Below are positions 43,873-52,504 of a DNA stretch of 62,128 nucleotides, piece by piece. The stretch comes from Natronococcus sp. A-GB7 (GTDB taxonomy: Archaea > Halobacteriota > Halobacteria > Halobacteriales > Natrialbaceae): assembly GCF_029688865.1 (NCBI RefSeq), contig NZ_JARUKV010000029.1:1-62128 (forward strand), written 5' to 3'. The first letter of the stretch is position 1. The number at the start of each line of letters is the position of its first letter. A program made the position numbers and the translations under genes. The notes beneath the pieces were generated by a model. The model saw nothing but the letters and a program-made list of their open reading frames with translations. It had not been told where the DNA came from and did no database searches.

Positions 43873-45012
43873 ATGATAACGCCACGACACGACTCGCCGA
43901 CGACACTTTCAGACGCACAGTTCGGTCTCGGGCTGCTTCCCGACGACCAGGTCTCACTCCGGGCCGTCTCCCGAGCGCGCGCCAGTAACTACCCCGTCTT
44001 CGTTCTCGACACGGGCCTCGAGGACGACGTCGTTTCGCTCCTCGAGGAGCTGGGGGCCACCGTGCTCGACTCACCCGCCGACGACGAGGGTCGGCGATCG
44101 AAGCTGGTTTCGGCCGCCGAGACCGACGGCTGTGACGGGCTCATCGTCACGGGAAGCGGCGAGCGGCTCGACCTCGAGGCGAGCCGCCGTCGGAGCGTCG
44201 CGTCGTCGTCGTTCAGCACCGAGGCCGTCACCACGGAGTCGCCGGCCGAATCCGACCGTCTGATCGGGATTCCGGCGTACAACGAGGCGGGCAGTATCGA
44301 GCGCATCGTCGACCAGGCGGCCGAGTTCGCGGCCGAGGTCGTCGTCGTCGACGACGGGAGCAGCGACGACACCGTCGAGATCGTCGACGAAACCGACGCG
44401 ACGCTGCTCGAGCACGACCACAACCAGGGGAAGGGGACGGCGTTGCGGACGCTGTTCGAGCACGTCCGAACGACCGAGTACGACTCGCTCGTGATCCTCG
44501 ACGGCGACGGCCAACACCTCCCGGAGGAGATCCCGACGGTCGTCGAGCCCGTCGAGGACGAGGGCGCCGACATGGTCATCGGCAGCCGATACCTCGAGGC
44601 CGACGAGGACGAGACGCCGGGGTACCGACGCTTCGGCCAGCAGGTGCTCGACTACCTCACGTTCGGCTCGAGCGGAACGAAGCTCTCGGACACCCAGAGC
44701 GGGTTCCGCGCGTTCTCGCGGGACGCCGTCGAGACGCTCTCGATCGAGACCAGCGGGATGGGCGTCGAGAGCGAGCTCATCATGGACGCCCAGGACTCCG
44801 AACTCGAGATCACCGAGCGTCCAATCGACGTCCGGTACGAGGACGTCGACGGCCAGACGCTGAACCCGGTCTACCACGGGCTCAGCGTCGCGCTGTTTCT
44901 CGCCAAATCCGTGCCCGAGCGCCGACCGGCGCTGTTCTACGGGGCGCTCAGCACGGCGGTGCTGGGCGTTGTGGCGGTTGCCCGCTGGGTCGGCCGGTCG
45001 GCGTCCTCGTGA
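43873..45012 (+). CDS. GT2 glycosyltransferase, dolichyl-phosphate-sugar-synthase-like
   Basis: 379 aa. An N-terminal extension (residues 1-125, with ADDEGRRSKLVSAAETDG resembling a nucleotide-binding or ATP-grasp-like piece) precedes a GT2 domain at about 130-340: IGIPAYNEAGSIERIVDQA, VVVDDGSSDDT, HNQGKGTALRTLF, LDGDGQHLPEEIP (metal-binding DxD-type), GSRYLEADEDETPGYRR, DTQSGFRAFSRDAV. The C-terminus ends in one or two hydrophobic segments (ALFYGALSTAVLGVVAVA). Likely makes a dolichyl-phosphate-linked sugar for protein glycosylation (AglJ/Dpm1-like). Confidence 0.9.
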   Translation: MITPRHDSPTTLSDAQFGLGLLPDDQVSLRAVSRARASNYPVFVLDTGLEDDVVSLLEELGATVLDSPADDEGRRSKLVSAAETDGCDGLIVTGSGERLDLEASRRRSVASSSFSTEAVTTESPAESDRLIGIPAYNEAGSIERIVDQAAEFAAEVVVVDDGSSDDTVEIVDETDATLLEHDHNQGKGTALRTLFEHVRTTEYDSLVILDGDGQHLPEEIPTVVEPVEDEGADMVIGSRYLEADEDETPGYRRFGQQVLDYLTFGSSGTKLSDTQSGFRAFSRDAVETLSIETSGMGVESELIMDAQDSELEITERPIDVRYEDVDGQTLNPVYHGLSVALFLAKSVPERRPALFYGALSTAVLGVVAVARWVGRSASS

Positions 45013-45084
45013 GCGCGGTCACCGAAGTCTCGGACTCGTCTCTCCGGTTCGCTCGCCGTTTTGCTGTGGTTGCCCTCGAGCGAC

Positions 45085-45561
45085 TCAGTCGACTTCGAGG
45101 ACCTCGAGGTCGAACTCGAGGGTCTCGCCCGCCAGCTCGTGGTTGAAATCGATGCGGACGATCTCCGGATCGATGTGTGTAACCTCGCCGACGCTGCCGT
45201 CTTTGGTCTCGATCCGGGTCCCCATCTCGAGGGAGCGCCCCTCCGACTCGAGCATCTGGTCGAACTCGACGGTGTTGTGCTCGATGACCCGGTCCTCGCG
45301 TCGCTCGCCGTAGGCTTGCTCCGGCGGGACCGTGATCGTCGTTTCGTCGCCCTCGTCCATCCCGACGAGCGCGTCGGTAACCCCCTCGATGATCTCGCCG
45401 TCGCCGACCTCGAAGCTCAGCGGCTCGAACTCGCGGTCGGGGAGCTGTTCGGCCAGTCCCGTCTCCTCGGCGACCCGTTCGTCCGTCGTATCGAACACGG
45501 GTCCGTCGGCGAACCGGGCCGTATACTCGATCGTGACCGAGTCGCCGATTTCGATCGACAT
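45085..45561 (-). CDS. FKBP-type peptidyl-prolyl isomerase, SlyD-like
   Basis: 158 aa. Residues 1-75 and 130-158 form the FKBP core (DSVTIEYTARFADGPVFDTT; PLSFEVGDGEIIEGVTDALV; GMDEGDETTITVPPEQAYG). Residues about 85-130 (REDRVIEHNTVEFDQMLESE) are the insert-in-flap chaperone domain. It catalyses proline cis-trans isomerisation and prevents aggregation in the cytoplasm. Typical archaeal length. Confidence 0.94.
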   Translation of the reverse strand: MSIEIGDSVTIEYTARFADGPVFDTTDERVAEETGLAEQLPDREFEPLSFEVGDGEIIEGVTDALVGMDEGDETTITVPPEQAYGERREDRVIEHNTVEFDQMLESEGRSLEMGTRIETKDGSVGEVTHIDPEIVRIDFNHELAGETLEFDLEVLEVD

Positions 45562-46011
45562 AGGTAGTCGTCGGCGTTGGGGCGGATAAAGGACTCGACG
45601 CCGAGTCGATCGCGGTCGGCGAGTGCGGACGGCGGGCTCGAGACGGTGCGTGTACGTCGAAAGCCCTCACAACTGTTGACGAGATATGTAGGTTTTAGTG
45701 TTCCTCTCGAGATGGTACGACTGGGCGACCCGGCCCCGATAGGTAGGAACGGTCGTTTGAAAACGTGTCATAGATCACCGTTGACGACTGTCCGTTTCTC
45801 CCGTCATTTCTGGGTTGCCTGCTGTTCGTCGCGGCTTGCTCGAGTCGGTGACTGTTTGACTCTCTTCGCTACTCGAGATCGGGTGGGGATCTCTCGGCGA
45901 ACCAGTCGACAGTAGCGACCTCGAGGAGTACGGAGTGCTCGAGTGCGAACGCGCACCGGGTAGAACACGGAAGTACAAAGTCGAGTTGCCGGTCTCGCTT
46001 TGTGGTTTCGC
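45562..46011. other. Intergenic with possible HTH-regulator remnant
   Basis: No intact gene in 450 bases. Around 45870-46005 a plus-strand frame encodes LGEPVDSSDLEEYGVLECER and PGRTRKYKVELP. The EYGVLE-x6-GRTRKY pattern resembles the wing of an ArsR/MarR-type regulator. It has no start and no upstream domain, so at most it is a short relic. Confidence 0.3.
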
Positions 46012-46137
46012 TCAGCCGGGTGTTGGGGTGTCAGGTCCCGTCAGCGCGTCGTTCTCGTCGGGGTCTTCGCGGTTGAGGATCGCCTCTCGCACGCGGTCGA
46101 ACGCCGATTTGTCGGTGCGGATCGTTGGGAGTGTCAT
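46012..46137 (-). CDS. Tiny hypothetical ORF
   Basis: 41 aa with ATG and TGA: MTLPTIRTDKSAFDRVREAI then an acidic Asp/Pro-rich end. Codon use is GC-rich. The amphipathic helix after IRTDKSA is antitoxin-like, but no toxin is adjacent. May be real or the truncated head of a longer gene. Confidence 0.35.
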   Translation of the reverse strand: MTLPTIRTDKSAFDRVREAILNREDPDENDALTGPDTPTPG

Positions 46138-46466
46138 ACGACGACGAATGCTAGATAGTGTCGCGCTTAGGTCTGGTGGATATTGTCACGTTGCGTAAGA
46201 GAGACCCGCCCTCACGCTGCAACGAGTCTCGAAACCACGAGTGTCGTAGAGGGTGCCAGTGCTGAGTCAGTGTCGACGCTGCGGCGGAGTCGGATTCGGG
46301 TCGGTGTCCCAACTCGAGGACGATTCGAGTCGCGACGTCCGCGGGATCCGGTGGTCGCGGTTTCCGATGCGGTCGGCCAGGATGTCGTCCTGTCGTCGGT
46401 TCGGGCTTCGCGATCCCGATCGGTAGTCCGCTGCAGCCGGCGGGCCGGGCCGTTCCGCGACCCGCT

Positions 46467-46673
46467 CTATTCGTCATCCACAGACACGCGTAGTTCCGCT
46501 GGAAGGTGAACAGAAGCGACGAGTGCTCCGGCGTCACCGCACTCGACGAGCGTCCGTTCGCCGATAGGGGCACGCTCGAGACGGACCGCCACGACCGACT
46601 CGTCGGGCAAATTGGTCGGCGGTGCGGTGGCGGACCTGCTCGCGAGCTGAATCGTCTCTCTGACGGGTCCCAC
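46467..46673 (-). CDS. Small hypothetical protein, divergent from DUF7344 gene
   Basis: 68 aa from GTG 46673. The sequence SVVAVRLERAPIGERTLVEC and LVASVHLPAELRVSVDDE is beta-rich with GC-rich third positions. It would share a 45-base promoter region with the plus-strand gene at 46719. No family recognised; the start codon is the only plausible one nearby. Confidence 0.35.
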   Translation of the reverse strand: MGPVRETIQLASRSATAPPTNLPDESVVAVRLERAPIGERTLVECGDAGALVASVHLPAELRVSVDDE

Positions 46674-46718
46674 GTGATTTGGAGCGGACCTTTTGCCCGC
46701 GTTGTCCCCAGGACGGGT

Positions 46719-47039
46719 ATGGACACCCACGAGGCGTTCGCCATCCTGGCCGACACGGACCGCCAGCACATCGTCACGGAGCTCCTCGAAACCGATGGCC
46801 GCTCCACGGTGGGCATCCTGGCCGACCAGCTCGCCGCTCGCCGGCAAAACCACGTCGACGAACTCGAGCGCGAGCGCGCCGAGGTCGAGTTGGTCCACAA
46901 CCACCTCCCGCGGCTGGCCGACCACGGCGTGCTCGCGTACGACCGCGCGAGCGGCGAGGTCGTCCTGACGGATGCGTCCGGCCTCGAGCCGTACCTGACC
47001 GATCCGACGCGCAAGCGGACGATCCCGCTCGATTCGTAG
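46719..47039 (+). CDS. DUF7344-type winged-helix protein
   Basis: 106 aa from ATG 46719 (MDTHEAFAILADTDRQHIVT); a longer in-frame upstream stretch is not conserved-looking. Winged-helix pattern: helix-turn-helix STVGILADQLAARRQNHVDE, then VHNHLPRLADHGVLAYDRAS and GEVVLTDASGLEPYL. Likely a small DNA-binding regulator. Two relatives are in the window (30957 and 55106). Confidence 0.85.
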   Translation: MDTHEAFAILADTDRQHIVTELLETDGRSTVGILADQLAARRQNHVDELERERAEVELVHNHLPRLADHGVLAYDRASGEVVLTDASGLEPYLTDPTRKRTIPLDS

Positions 47040-47280
47040 TCGGCGGGTTCGGCTGCGGGACTCGCGGTGGGCGGGATTCTCCGCGTGCAGTAGCCCTCGA
47101 GACCGTGTGCCGCGAGGGGCTGGATCCGACGGTCGTGGCTCGTCGCGTCGTGTCGACGCGGGAGAGCCAGTCGGTGCTCGGCTCGGACGCGTACGCATTG
47201 GGGCCTGTGGAGTCGGGGCGGCTCCAGCGGTACATAGGGCTTTGTAGCTGAGCGTCGAACCCGTTAGTCCAGGTGTCACC

Positions 47281-47733
47281 GTGATCGATTCCAGCTGGGT
47301 TACGCGCCCGGTACTCCGCGTCCGGAGCGCGTTCCGGGTGGCGTTCACCGAGGACCACCCGCCGCAGTGGGTCGCGAGCAGCTTCGCCTTCGGGATCTTC
47401 GTCACGGCGCTGCCGACCCTCGGCGCCGGGCTGCCGGTGCTCGCGTGGGCCAGCCACCGGTTCGTCTGGGCCAACAAGGTCGCGTTCGTCGCCGCCGTCG
47501 CGGTCCTGAACCCGCTCGTGAAAGGCGGCGTCTACGCGGGGAGCTTGCTCATCGGGATCCAGCTGCTCGGGCCGGTTCCGGGTCCGGGCCACGTCGAGAT
47601 CGGGCTCGACGCCGGCACCGACGTGCTCGTGCGGCTGCTCGTCGGGAACGTCATCCTCGCGCTCGGCTTGACGGTTGTCGGCTACGCCGTCGCCTACCGG
47701 ACCGCACACGCCGTTGGTCGGAAGCGAGCGTGA
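47281..47733 (+). CDS. DUF2062 membrane protein
   Basis: 150 aa, GTG start. Three or four hydrophobic segments; the family signature is seen in PQWVASSFAFGIFVTALPTLGAG and VLNPLVKGGVYAGSLLIG. DUF2062 proteins are small membrane proteins of unknown function, sometimes fused to glycosyltransferases in bacteria. This is the last high-GC gene before the AT-richer region. Confidence 0.85.
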   Translation: MIDSSWVTRPVLRVRSAFRVAFTEDHPPQWVASSFAFGIFVTALPTLGAGLPVLAWASHRFVWANKVAFVAAVAVLNPLVKGGVYAGSLLIGIQLLGPVPGPGHVEIGLDAGTDVLVRLLVGNVILALGLTVVGYAVAYRTAHAVGRKRA

Positions 47734-48013
47734 CGGAATCGCCAGATTCGAGATGTTCTCTAATATATTAGGTGCGCACTAGCCTGTTTGTTCACTCGCC
47801 CGGGCTAGTCGAGGGCAATACGCCAGCGTGGCAGCACTGGTTTCTCGCAGACGCTTTTTAATCATGTCCGCAACAGGCTACTACCTGAGCCATGCGCTCT
47901 ACGATGTGACGATGGACTCACTTGAGTCCCGGCCGGATTCAGGATCGTTTCTCCCGCAGAATTTGTGACTTGGCTCAGTATTCGACGATAGTTTAGAGAG
48001 AAGAGACCGGATA
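47734..48013. other. Intergenic at start of AT-richer region
   Basis: 280 bases. A 34-codon frame from ATG 47865 (MSATGYYLSHALYDVTMDSL) follows a TTTTTAATC stretch but has no recognisable family. Base composition shifts toward AT here. Confidence 0.35.
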
Positions 48014-48553
48014 CTACTCGAGCAAACCCAAGTCCTCAAGACGCTTAGTGATGACGTCAAGAGCCTGTTCTGCATCGTTGGTGTCCTTTCCACCGGTGAC
48101 AACCAGCTTTCCGGAGCTAAAAAGCAGGGCAGCAACGTCAGGTTCGTTGAGTCGATACACTAATCCTGGGAACTGCTCAGGTTTGTACTCAATTTCCTTA
48201 AGTCCGAATCCGACCACAATTGCGTTCAGATTGAGATTACGGCCGAGGTCTGCACTACTAACGATATTCTGTACGATGATTTCCGGGTCCTCTGCAACCT
48301 CAATTTGGAGATCTCGAAATGTATTGAAGAGCATCTCCATACTCTCATGTACATCCTCGATACCTTTCGCGCCAGTGCAGACGACTTTTCCGGAACAGAA
48401 CATGAGAGCGGTGGATCTGAAATCTGTACTGCGATAGATAAGGCCGGGGAATTTTTCAGGATCATAGTCAGCCCCTGTAAGGACCACTGCAACACTCTCG
48501 AAGTCCAGTTCTTGTCTACTACTGGATGATGCAACCACGTTTTCGATTCTAAT
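48014..48553 (-). CDS. tbp: TATA-binding-protein paralogue with non-standard start
   Basis: 174 aa from GTG 48538. Two TBP repeats: residues 8-85 (QELDFESVAVVLTGADYDPE; FPGLIYRS; TALMFCSGKVVCTGAK) and 90-174 (IIVQNIVSSADLGRNLNLNA; FPGLVYRLNEPDVAALLFSS GKLVVTGGK, split here for length). In-frame sequence before the GTG encodes IRIENVVAS, which is conserved in TBPs (I-x-IENVVAS), but no ATG/GTG/TTG exists before the TAG at 48575. Translation may begin at ATT 48553 or ATA 48574, or the protein has lost about five residues. TBP binds the promoter TATA box; extra TBPs in haloarchaea direct subsets of genes. Codon use is less GC-rich than the main genome, suggesting acquisition with this region. 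Confidence 0.88.
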   Translation of the reverse strand: MRIENVVASSSSRQELDFESVAVVLTGADYDPEKFPGLIYRSTDFRSTALMFCSGKVVCTGAKGIEDVHESMEMLFNTFRDLQIEVAEDPEIIVQNIVSSADLGRNLNLNAIVVGFGLKEIEYKPEQFPGLVYRLNEPDVAALLFSSGKLVVTGGKDTNDAEQALDVITKRLEDLGLLE

Positions 48554-48577
48554 GAATTCCTGTGAAACTGTTATCTA

Positions 48578-49107
48578 CCAGTAATAAGTGTGTATAAGTG
48601 TCATACCGTTCGGCGTCGCTACTATGCGTGACATAAGTATGGTGAGGAACCACTCATCAGTTGGATGTAGTTTCAGTGTATGTGAATTTATATTTAAACC
48701 ACAATAGGAATTATGTGATAGTTCTATCATTGTAAGGATACATGGGTGAAATTGGTGAGCTAATCAACGGGATACATGGTGAACAACGACTCCAGAACGG
48801 CGGTAACGACCGCTCGCTCCTCCGAGCAAGCGGCGTCAGCACCTACAGCGGGCCGTAGCCACGCAGACGAACTGCAACCACAGTGGGTGCTCAAGTCGGT
48901 TTCAAATTCGCTGGCCCACTAAACGAACTCAGTAGTGGCGTTCCGAGATGACTCACTACTGGTCTATATTTCTCGAATAAGACACCAAAATGCCAAGGTA
49001 GGGAAAATCATCCATGAATGTGTTTTATAGCTAACTTATTGGAACGATCCTATTAATTCTGTTACTGGACTAGAATTAATATACCGGGGATAGAGGAAAG
49101 TGATACT
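48578..49107. other. AT-rich intergenic
   Basis: 530 bases. One 48-codon frame (from ATG 48776, MVNNDSRTAVTTARSSEQAA) has no family character. A TATA-like CTTATACAC at about 48587-48595 probably serves the TBP gene; TTAATATACC at about 49076 serves the next gene at leaderless distance. Confidence 0.4.
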
Positions 49108-49560
49108 ATGCCGATCGACGTTGAATCGAATCAGTGGGACAAGAGCAAACAAATCGATATCTTAGAAGTAGAGATCGAGAGGTATCTCCAGAAGAATTCA
49201 GAGGCAGCCTATAAGCTATCAGAAATCACGGAGCATCTTGCAGCCGAAAAGCCAGAGGTGTTTCCTGAATCGTTACTTACCGAGGGTGATTCTGCTAGAT
49301 TATCTCGGACTGTGTTGGTTGCATCTCGACTGGAAAAGCTAGCCTGGCACGAGCGTATAGAAGCCCGTAGCCTTGACAACAGATTGTACTATACTGATCG
49401 GGAAGGCGGTCAGTTCCCGATAGCCGAAGTAGAGCGGAATATCCCCAATCGGTTTATCGATCTCGAGCAGAAAATCGAAGAGGTTGATGACCAATTGCGA
49501 GCCATCCAGAGACTGCTCCAAGACCTCGAAGAGGTTCCTGCGGACTTTGATCTACAGTAG
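49108..49560 (+). CDS. Hypothetical protein, probable winged helix plus coiled coil
   Basis: 150 aa. Residues 15-105 look like a winged helix: ILEVEIERYLQKNSEAAYKL, SEITEHLAAEKPEVFPESLL, SRTVLVASRLEKLAWHERIE and YYTDREGGQFP. Residues 110-150 (RFIDLEQKIEEVDDQLRAIQ RLLQDLEE, split) form a coiled coil. Probably a DNA-binding protein of the accessory region. Codon use is AT-richer than the core. A TATA-like block lies 25-32 bases before the ATG. Confidence 0.7.
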   Translation: MPIDVESNQWDKSKQIDILEVEIERYLQKNSEAAYKLSEITEHLAAEKPEVFPESLLTEGDSARLSRTVLVASRLEKLAWHERIEARSLDNRLYYTDREGGQFPIAEVERNIPNRFIDLEQKIEEVDDQLRAIQRLLQDLEEVPADFDLQ

Positions 49561-49567
49561 ACATAAG

Positions 49568-49803
49568 CGGCACTGTCTAGCTCAGCACCTCCTGAACTGG
49601 CGTCTTTCCGTCGAGCGACTAATACGGTCTTTGGCGGTTATACAATGCATGAACCGCCCTAACGGATGTTGTCGTCCGCTCGTTCTTACAAGATTCTTCC
49701 AAATCTGCGGCGTTGCTCTCACTGAATAGGTCTGTGAGTAGTTGTCCAGATCACCTCGACGACCTACTCGCTTCTCAAACTGGCTCAACCAGGCAGTATT
49801 GGT
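49568..49803 (-). mobile_element. Internally deleted IS6-type element (MITE-like)
   Basis: About 236 bases on the minus strand. It begins like the full-length relic at 53511 (GAGCCAGTTTGAGAAGCGAG; GAAGAATCTTGTAAGAACGAG) and then jumps to the 3' end of the transposase (GACGGAAAGACGCCAGTTCA, GGAGGTGCTGAGCTAGACAG). Terminal sequences match the inverted termini of that element (CACTGTCTAG...). About 550 bases of the transposase core are missing, so it cannot move by itself. It lies inverted relative to the copy at 53511. Confidence 0.75.
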
Positions 49804-50031
49804 TTTTATTCAATCAAATGGGGTGGATGCAATACTGTCTTGCTATATGTTTGATTTATATTGGAATTTTCGACACTATGCTAGATGAGTAAACACTAAT
49901 ACGCAATCAAGCCGAACGTTTATTTTATTCCCATCTATCCTTTCTCCCAGACGCAGCGGCACAGAAACAAGACAGTCCGATCCGAGAGAGGTATCGCTGC
50001 GGAACCAACCGATTATCCCACGATTCGAACG

Positions 50032-52191
50032 ATGGTTACCGAAAACGGAAACACGACACGTCGTACCGTGCTGAAACTAACCGGAGCGGGCCTCGTGGCC
50101 GGAGGACTCGCTATCAGTCCTGCGGGAGCGGACTCGGACAGCGGCTGGATCGAAACGGACGTTTCGTTAGACGTGGAACTCTCGAGTACGGCAATCTCGA
50201 GCCACGGGCCGGTTGCCGCCGGAGAGGGCGGCGTCGTCCTCGCTCGGCGGGTTACTGGCTGGGACCCAATTATCGAGGTTGGCCCAACAACGGAATCAAA
50301 CCCGCTGAACGATATCGCAGTCACCGATGATGGTCGTCACGTTTGGTTTGCCGGTGGCAGCGGTGTCGTCGGCCGGTACGACGTCGAGGCTCACCAACTC
50401 ACCGACTACTCCGCACCTGAAGTCGAGGAGGAAGACGGAAGCACGAACGAAAAGACCAGCACCTGGGAAGCGCTCGACGTCGCCGGTGACGCGGGCGAGG
50501 AGCGAGTCGTCCTCGCCAACGGCTCCGGAGAGGTCCTTCCCGGAGAGCTTACAGACGAAGGCGGTGTCGACTGGGGTACGGTCGTTGAACCGGGTGCCGG
50601 AACGACGATCACCGGTGTGTCGCTCTACGAACGTGACGCCGGTTTCGTTGCCGACTCCGAGGGGTCGGTCTACGAGACGACAGACGGCGGCCAGTCCTGG
50701 AACGAAGAGGGAGTATTCATCGCTGAGGTTGGTCTGGAGGATATCGCGGCCACGAGCGAGAGCGACGCAACCGCGGTCGGTGAGAGCGGCTTCATCTACG
50801 AGTACAGCGGAACCGGCTGGACCGAACACGATGTCGGCGGAGAGACGATCTTCGCCGTCTCGCGCGACGGCGACGACGGACTGGCTGTCGGGGCCAGCGG
50901 CTTCACCTACGAGCGAACGGACGACGGGACGTGGGAGCAACGTGAGCAGCCCACCGAGAGCGACCTCCGGGGTACGGCGCTCGCTACCGATGACTTCCTC
51001 GACATCGCGGTCGGGGCGTCCGCAACAGCGATCGAGCGCGGCAGCTATCCCGACGGAACGAATCTTCCACAGACAATTACCCTCTCGAAAGACGTCCCCG
51101 CGTCGATCGAGTATACCCTCGAGATCAACGGCGAGATCGCAGCCCTCGACGCGGATGTCGATATCGAGGACGGCACCGCGTCGGGCACGCTCGGAAACGG
51201 TGACGTCCACGAGTTCGCCTTCGACGGTCGCGTCGCCGACTTCGACGTATCTCGCGGCCCGCTTCCCCAACTGAACGTCTCGGTCAACGGGCTCGAGGTA
51301 TCGCCGCTGCGACTCTCTGACCGAGAGTGGTCGGCAGCAGACGTCCCGATTGAGAGCGCACTGTATGGCGTTGCGGCAGCGAGTTCCCCGGTCGCCGCCG
51401 GCGAGGGCGGCCGCGTGCTCCGTCGCGAGGACGACGAGTGGTACGTCGTCGCCGACAACGGCCCGACCGGCAACGAGGGCGAACTGCTCGACGCCGCGGC
51501 GACCGATGGTGGCGACGCTGCCTGGGTCGCCGGCGGTAGCGGCGTCGTTGGCCGCTACGACCTCGCGGATGACGAGCTCGAGGACTTCTCCGCACCAATG
51601 GAAAAGACGAGTACCTGGGAGGCGGTCGCCGTCGGCGGCGACGCAGGCGGCGAGCAGATTGTCCTCGCGAACGGCTCCGGCGAGGTGCTCCCGGGCGAGT
51701 ACGACGGTGAGTCCGTCGACTGGGGCGATGTCGTCGAACCCGGCGGTGGCTCCAGTGTCGGGGGAGCAAGCTTCCTCGACGACTCGACGGTCTACGTCTC
51801 CGATACGAACTCGAAGATCTATCGCAGCAACGATGCTGGGGCGAACTGGAGCGAGATCGGTATCGATGGCGGGAGCGTCGCGCTCAACGATGTCGCCGCG
51901 GGCGATGACGATGTTCACGCCCCGGGCGGCGATGGCTCGACGTTCCGGTACAACGGTGCCGTCTGGACCAAGAAGGCTGCTGCCGAGGGAGGACTTCTCG
52001 GATTAGACCGACGCAACGATCGTGGCGTCGCCGTCGGTGGGAGCGGAACAGCAGTCACTCGACGGCTGTATGGCTGGCAAACTGACGAGACGCCTACCGA
52101 CGCCGAGCTACAGGACATCGTTCTGACCGACGACTTCCTCGACGTCGCGGTCGGCGGTGAAGGAACAGTCCTCGAGCGCGATCGTCGGTGA
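50032..52191 (+). CDS. Tat-exported duplicated beta-propeller (BNR/Ycf48-like)
   Basis: 719 aa. Tat signal TTRRTVLKLTGAGLVAGGLA. Two homologous propeller halves: residues about 45-345 and 440-719, sharing WFAGGSGVVGRYD / WVAGGSGVVGRYD, EKTSTWEALDVAGDAG / EKTSTWEAVAVGGDAG and LANGSGEVLPGE twice. ETTDGGQSWNEEG and RSNDAGANWSEIG are BNR-like Asp-box turns. Between them (350-435) is a beta-rich insert ITLSKDVPASIEYTLEINGE. No lipobox or PGF tail is seen, so it is secreted or loosely bound. GC-rich codons contrast with the AT-rich surroundings. The downstream GTG overlaps its stop. Confidence 0.85.
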   Translation: MVTENGNTTRRTVLKLTGAGLVAGGLAISPAGADSDSGWIETDVSLDVELSSTAISSHGPVAAGEGGVVLARRVTGWDPIIEVGPTTESNPLNDIAVTDDGRHVWFAGGSGVVGRYDVEAHQLTDYSAPEVEEEDGSTNEKTSTWEALDVAGDAGEERVVLANGSGEVLPGELTDEGGVDWGTVVEPGAGTTITGVSLYERDAGFVADSEGSVYETTDGGQSWNEEGVFIAEVGLEDIAATSESDATAVGESGFIYEYSGTGWTEHDVGGETIFAVSRDGDDGLAVGASGFTYERTDDGTWEQREQPTESDLRGTALATDDFLDIAVGASATAIERGSYPDGTNLPQTITLSKDVPASIEYTLEINGEIAALDADVDIEDGTASGTLGNGDVHEFAFDGRVADFDVSRGPLPQLNVSVNGLEVSPLRLSDREWSAADVPIESALYGVAAASSPVAAGEGGRVLRREDDEWYVVADNGPTGNEGELLDAAATDGGDAAWVAGGSGVVGRYDLADDELEDFSAPMEKTSTWEAVAVGGDAGGEQIVLANGSGEVLPGEYDGESVDWGDVVEPGGGSSVGGASFLDDSTVYVSDTNSKIYRSNDAGANWSEIGIDGGSVALNDVAAGDDDVHAPGGDGSTFRYNGAVWTKKAAAEGGLLGLDRRNDRGVAVGGSGTAVTRRLYGWQTDETPTDAELQDIVLTDDFLDVAVGGEGTVLERDRR

Positions 52192-52382
52192 TCGCTCCGG
52201 ACGGGCTCAAACTCGTCGCAGCCAGCCTACTCCGTTATCATGGCAACGTCAGCATTGAGACGGTCGACAACGGGTACCGGAAGATCGTCACCTTCTACGA
52301 CCCAGTCGAGGACGGAACGCAGCGCTACTATGTCGAGGTATCCGATGACGCAACCGACGCGTACATAGCAAGAAGTCCGTAA
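52188..52382 (+). CDS. Small hypothetical protein
   Basis: 64 aa, GTG start overlapping the stop of the propeller gene. LKLVAASLLRYHGNVSIETV, RKIVTFYDPVEDGTQRYYVE, VSDDATDAYIARSP. Helix-strand-strand pattern, one domain. Could be translationally coupled, but the start is weak and the fragment may be the remnant of a longer gene. No family recognised. Confidence 0.45.
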   Translation: MIAPDGLKLVAASLLRYHGNVSIETVDNGYRKIVTFYDPVEDGTQRYYVEVSDDATDAYIARSP

Positions 52383-52504
52383 TCAGTATTATCCGCCCTT
52401 GCTACCCCTACGTTACGCTCCTACTTCAACGTGCAAAGCTGGGTGTTCAGTTGGGACGAACGGTGACCGTCCATACCGGTACGCAGATCATGTTCGCTTC
52501 CGGC

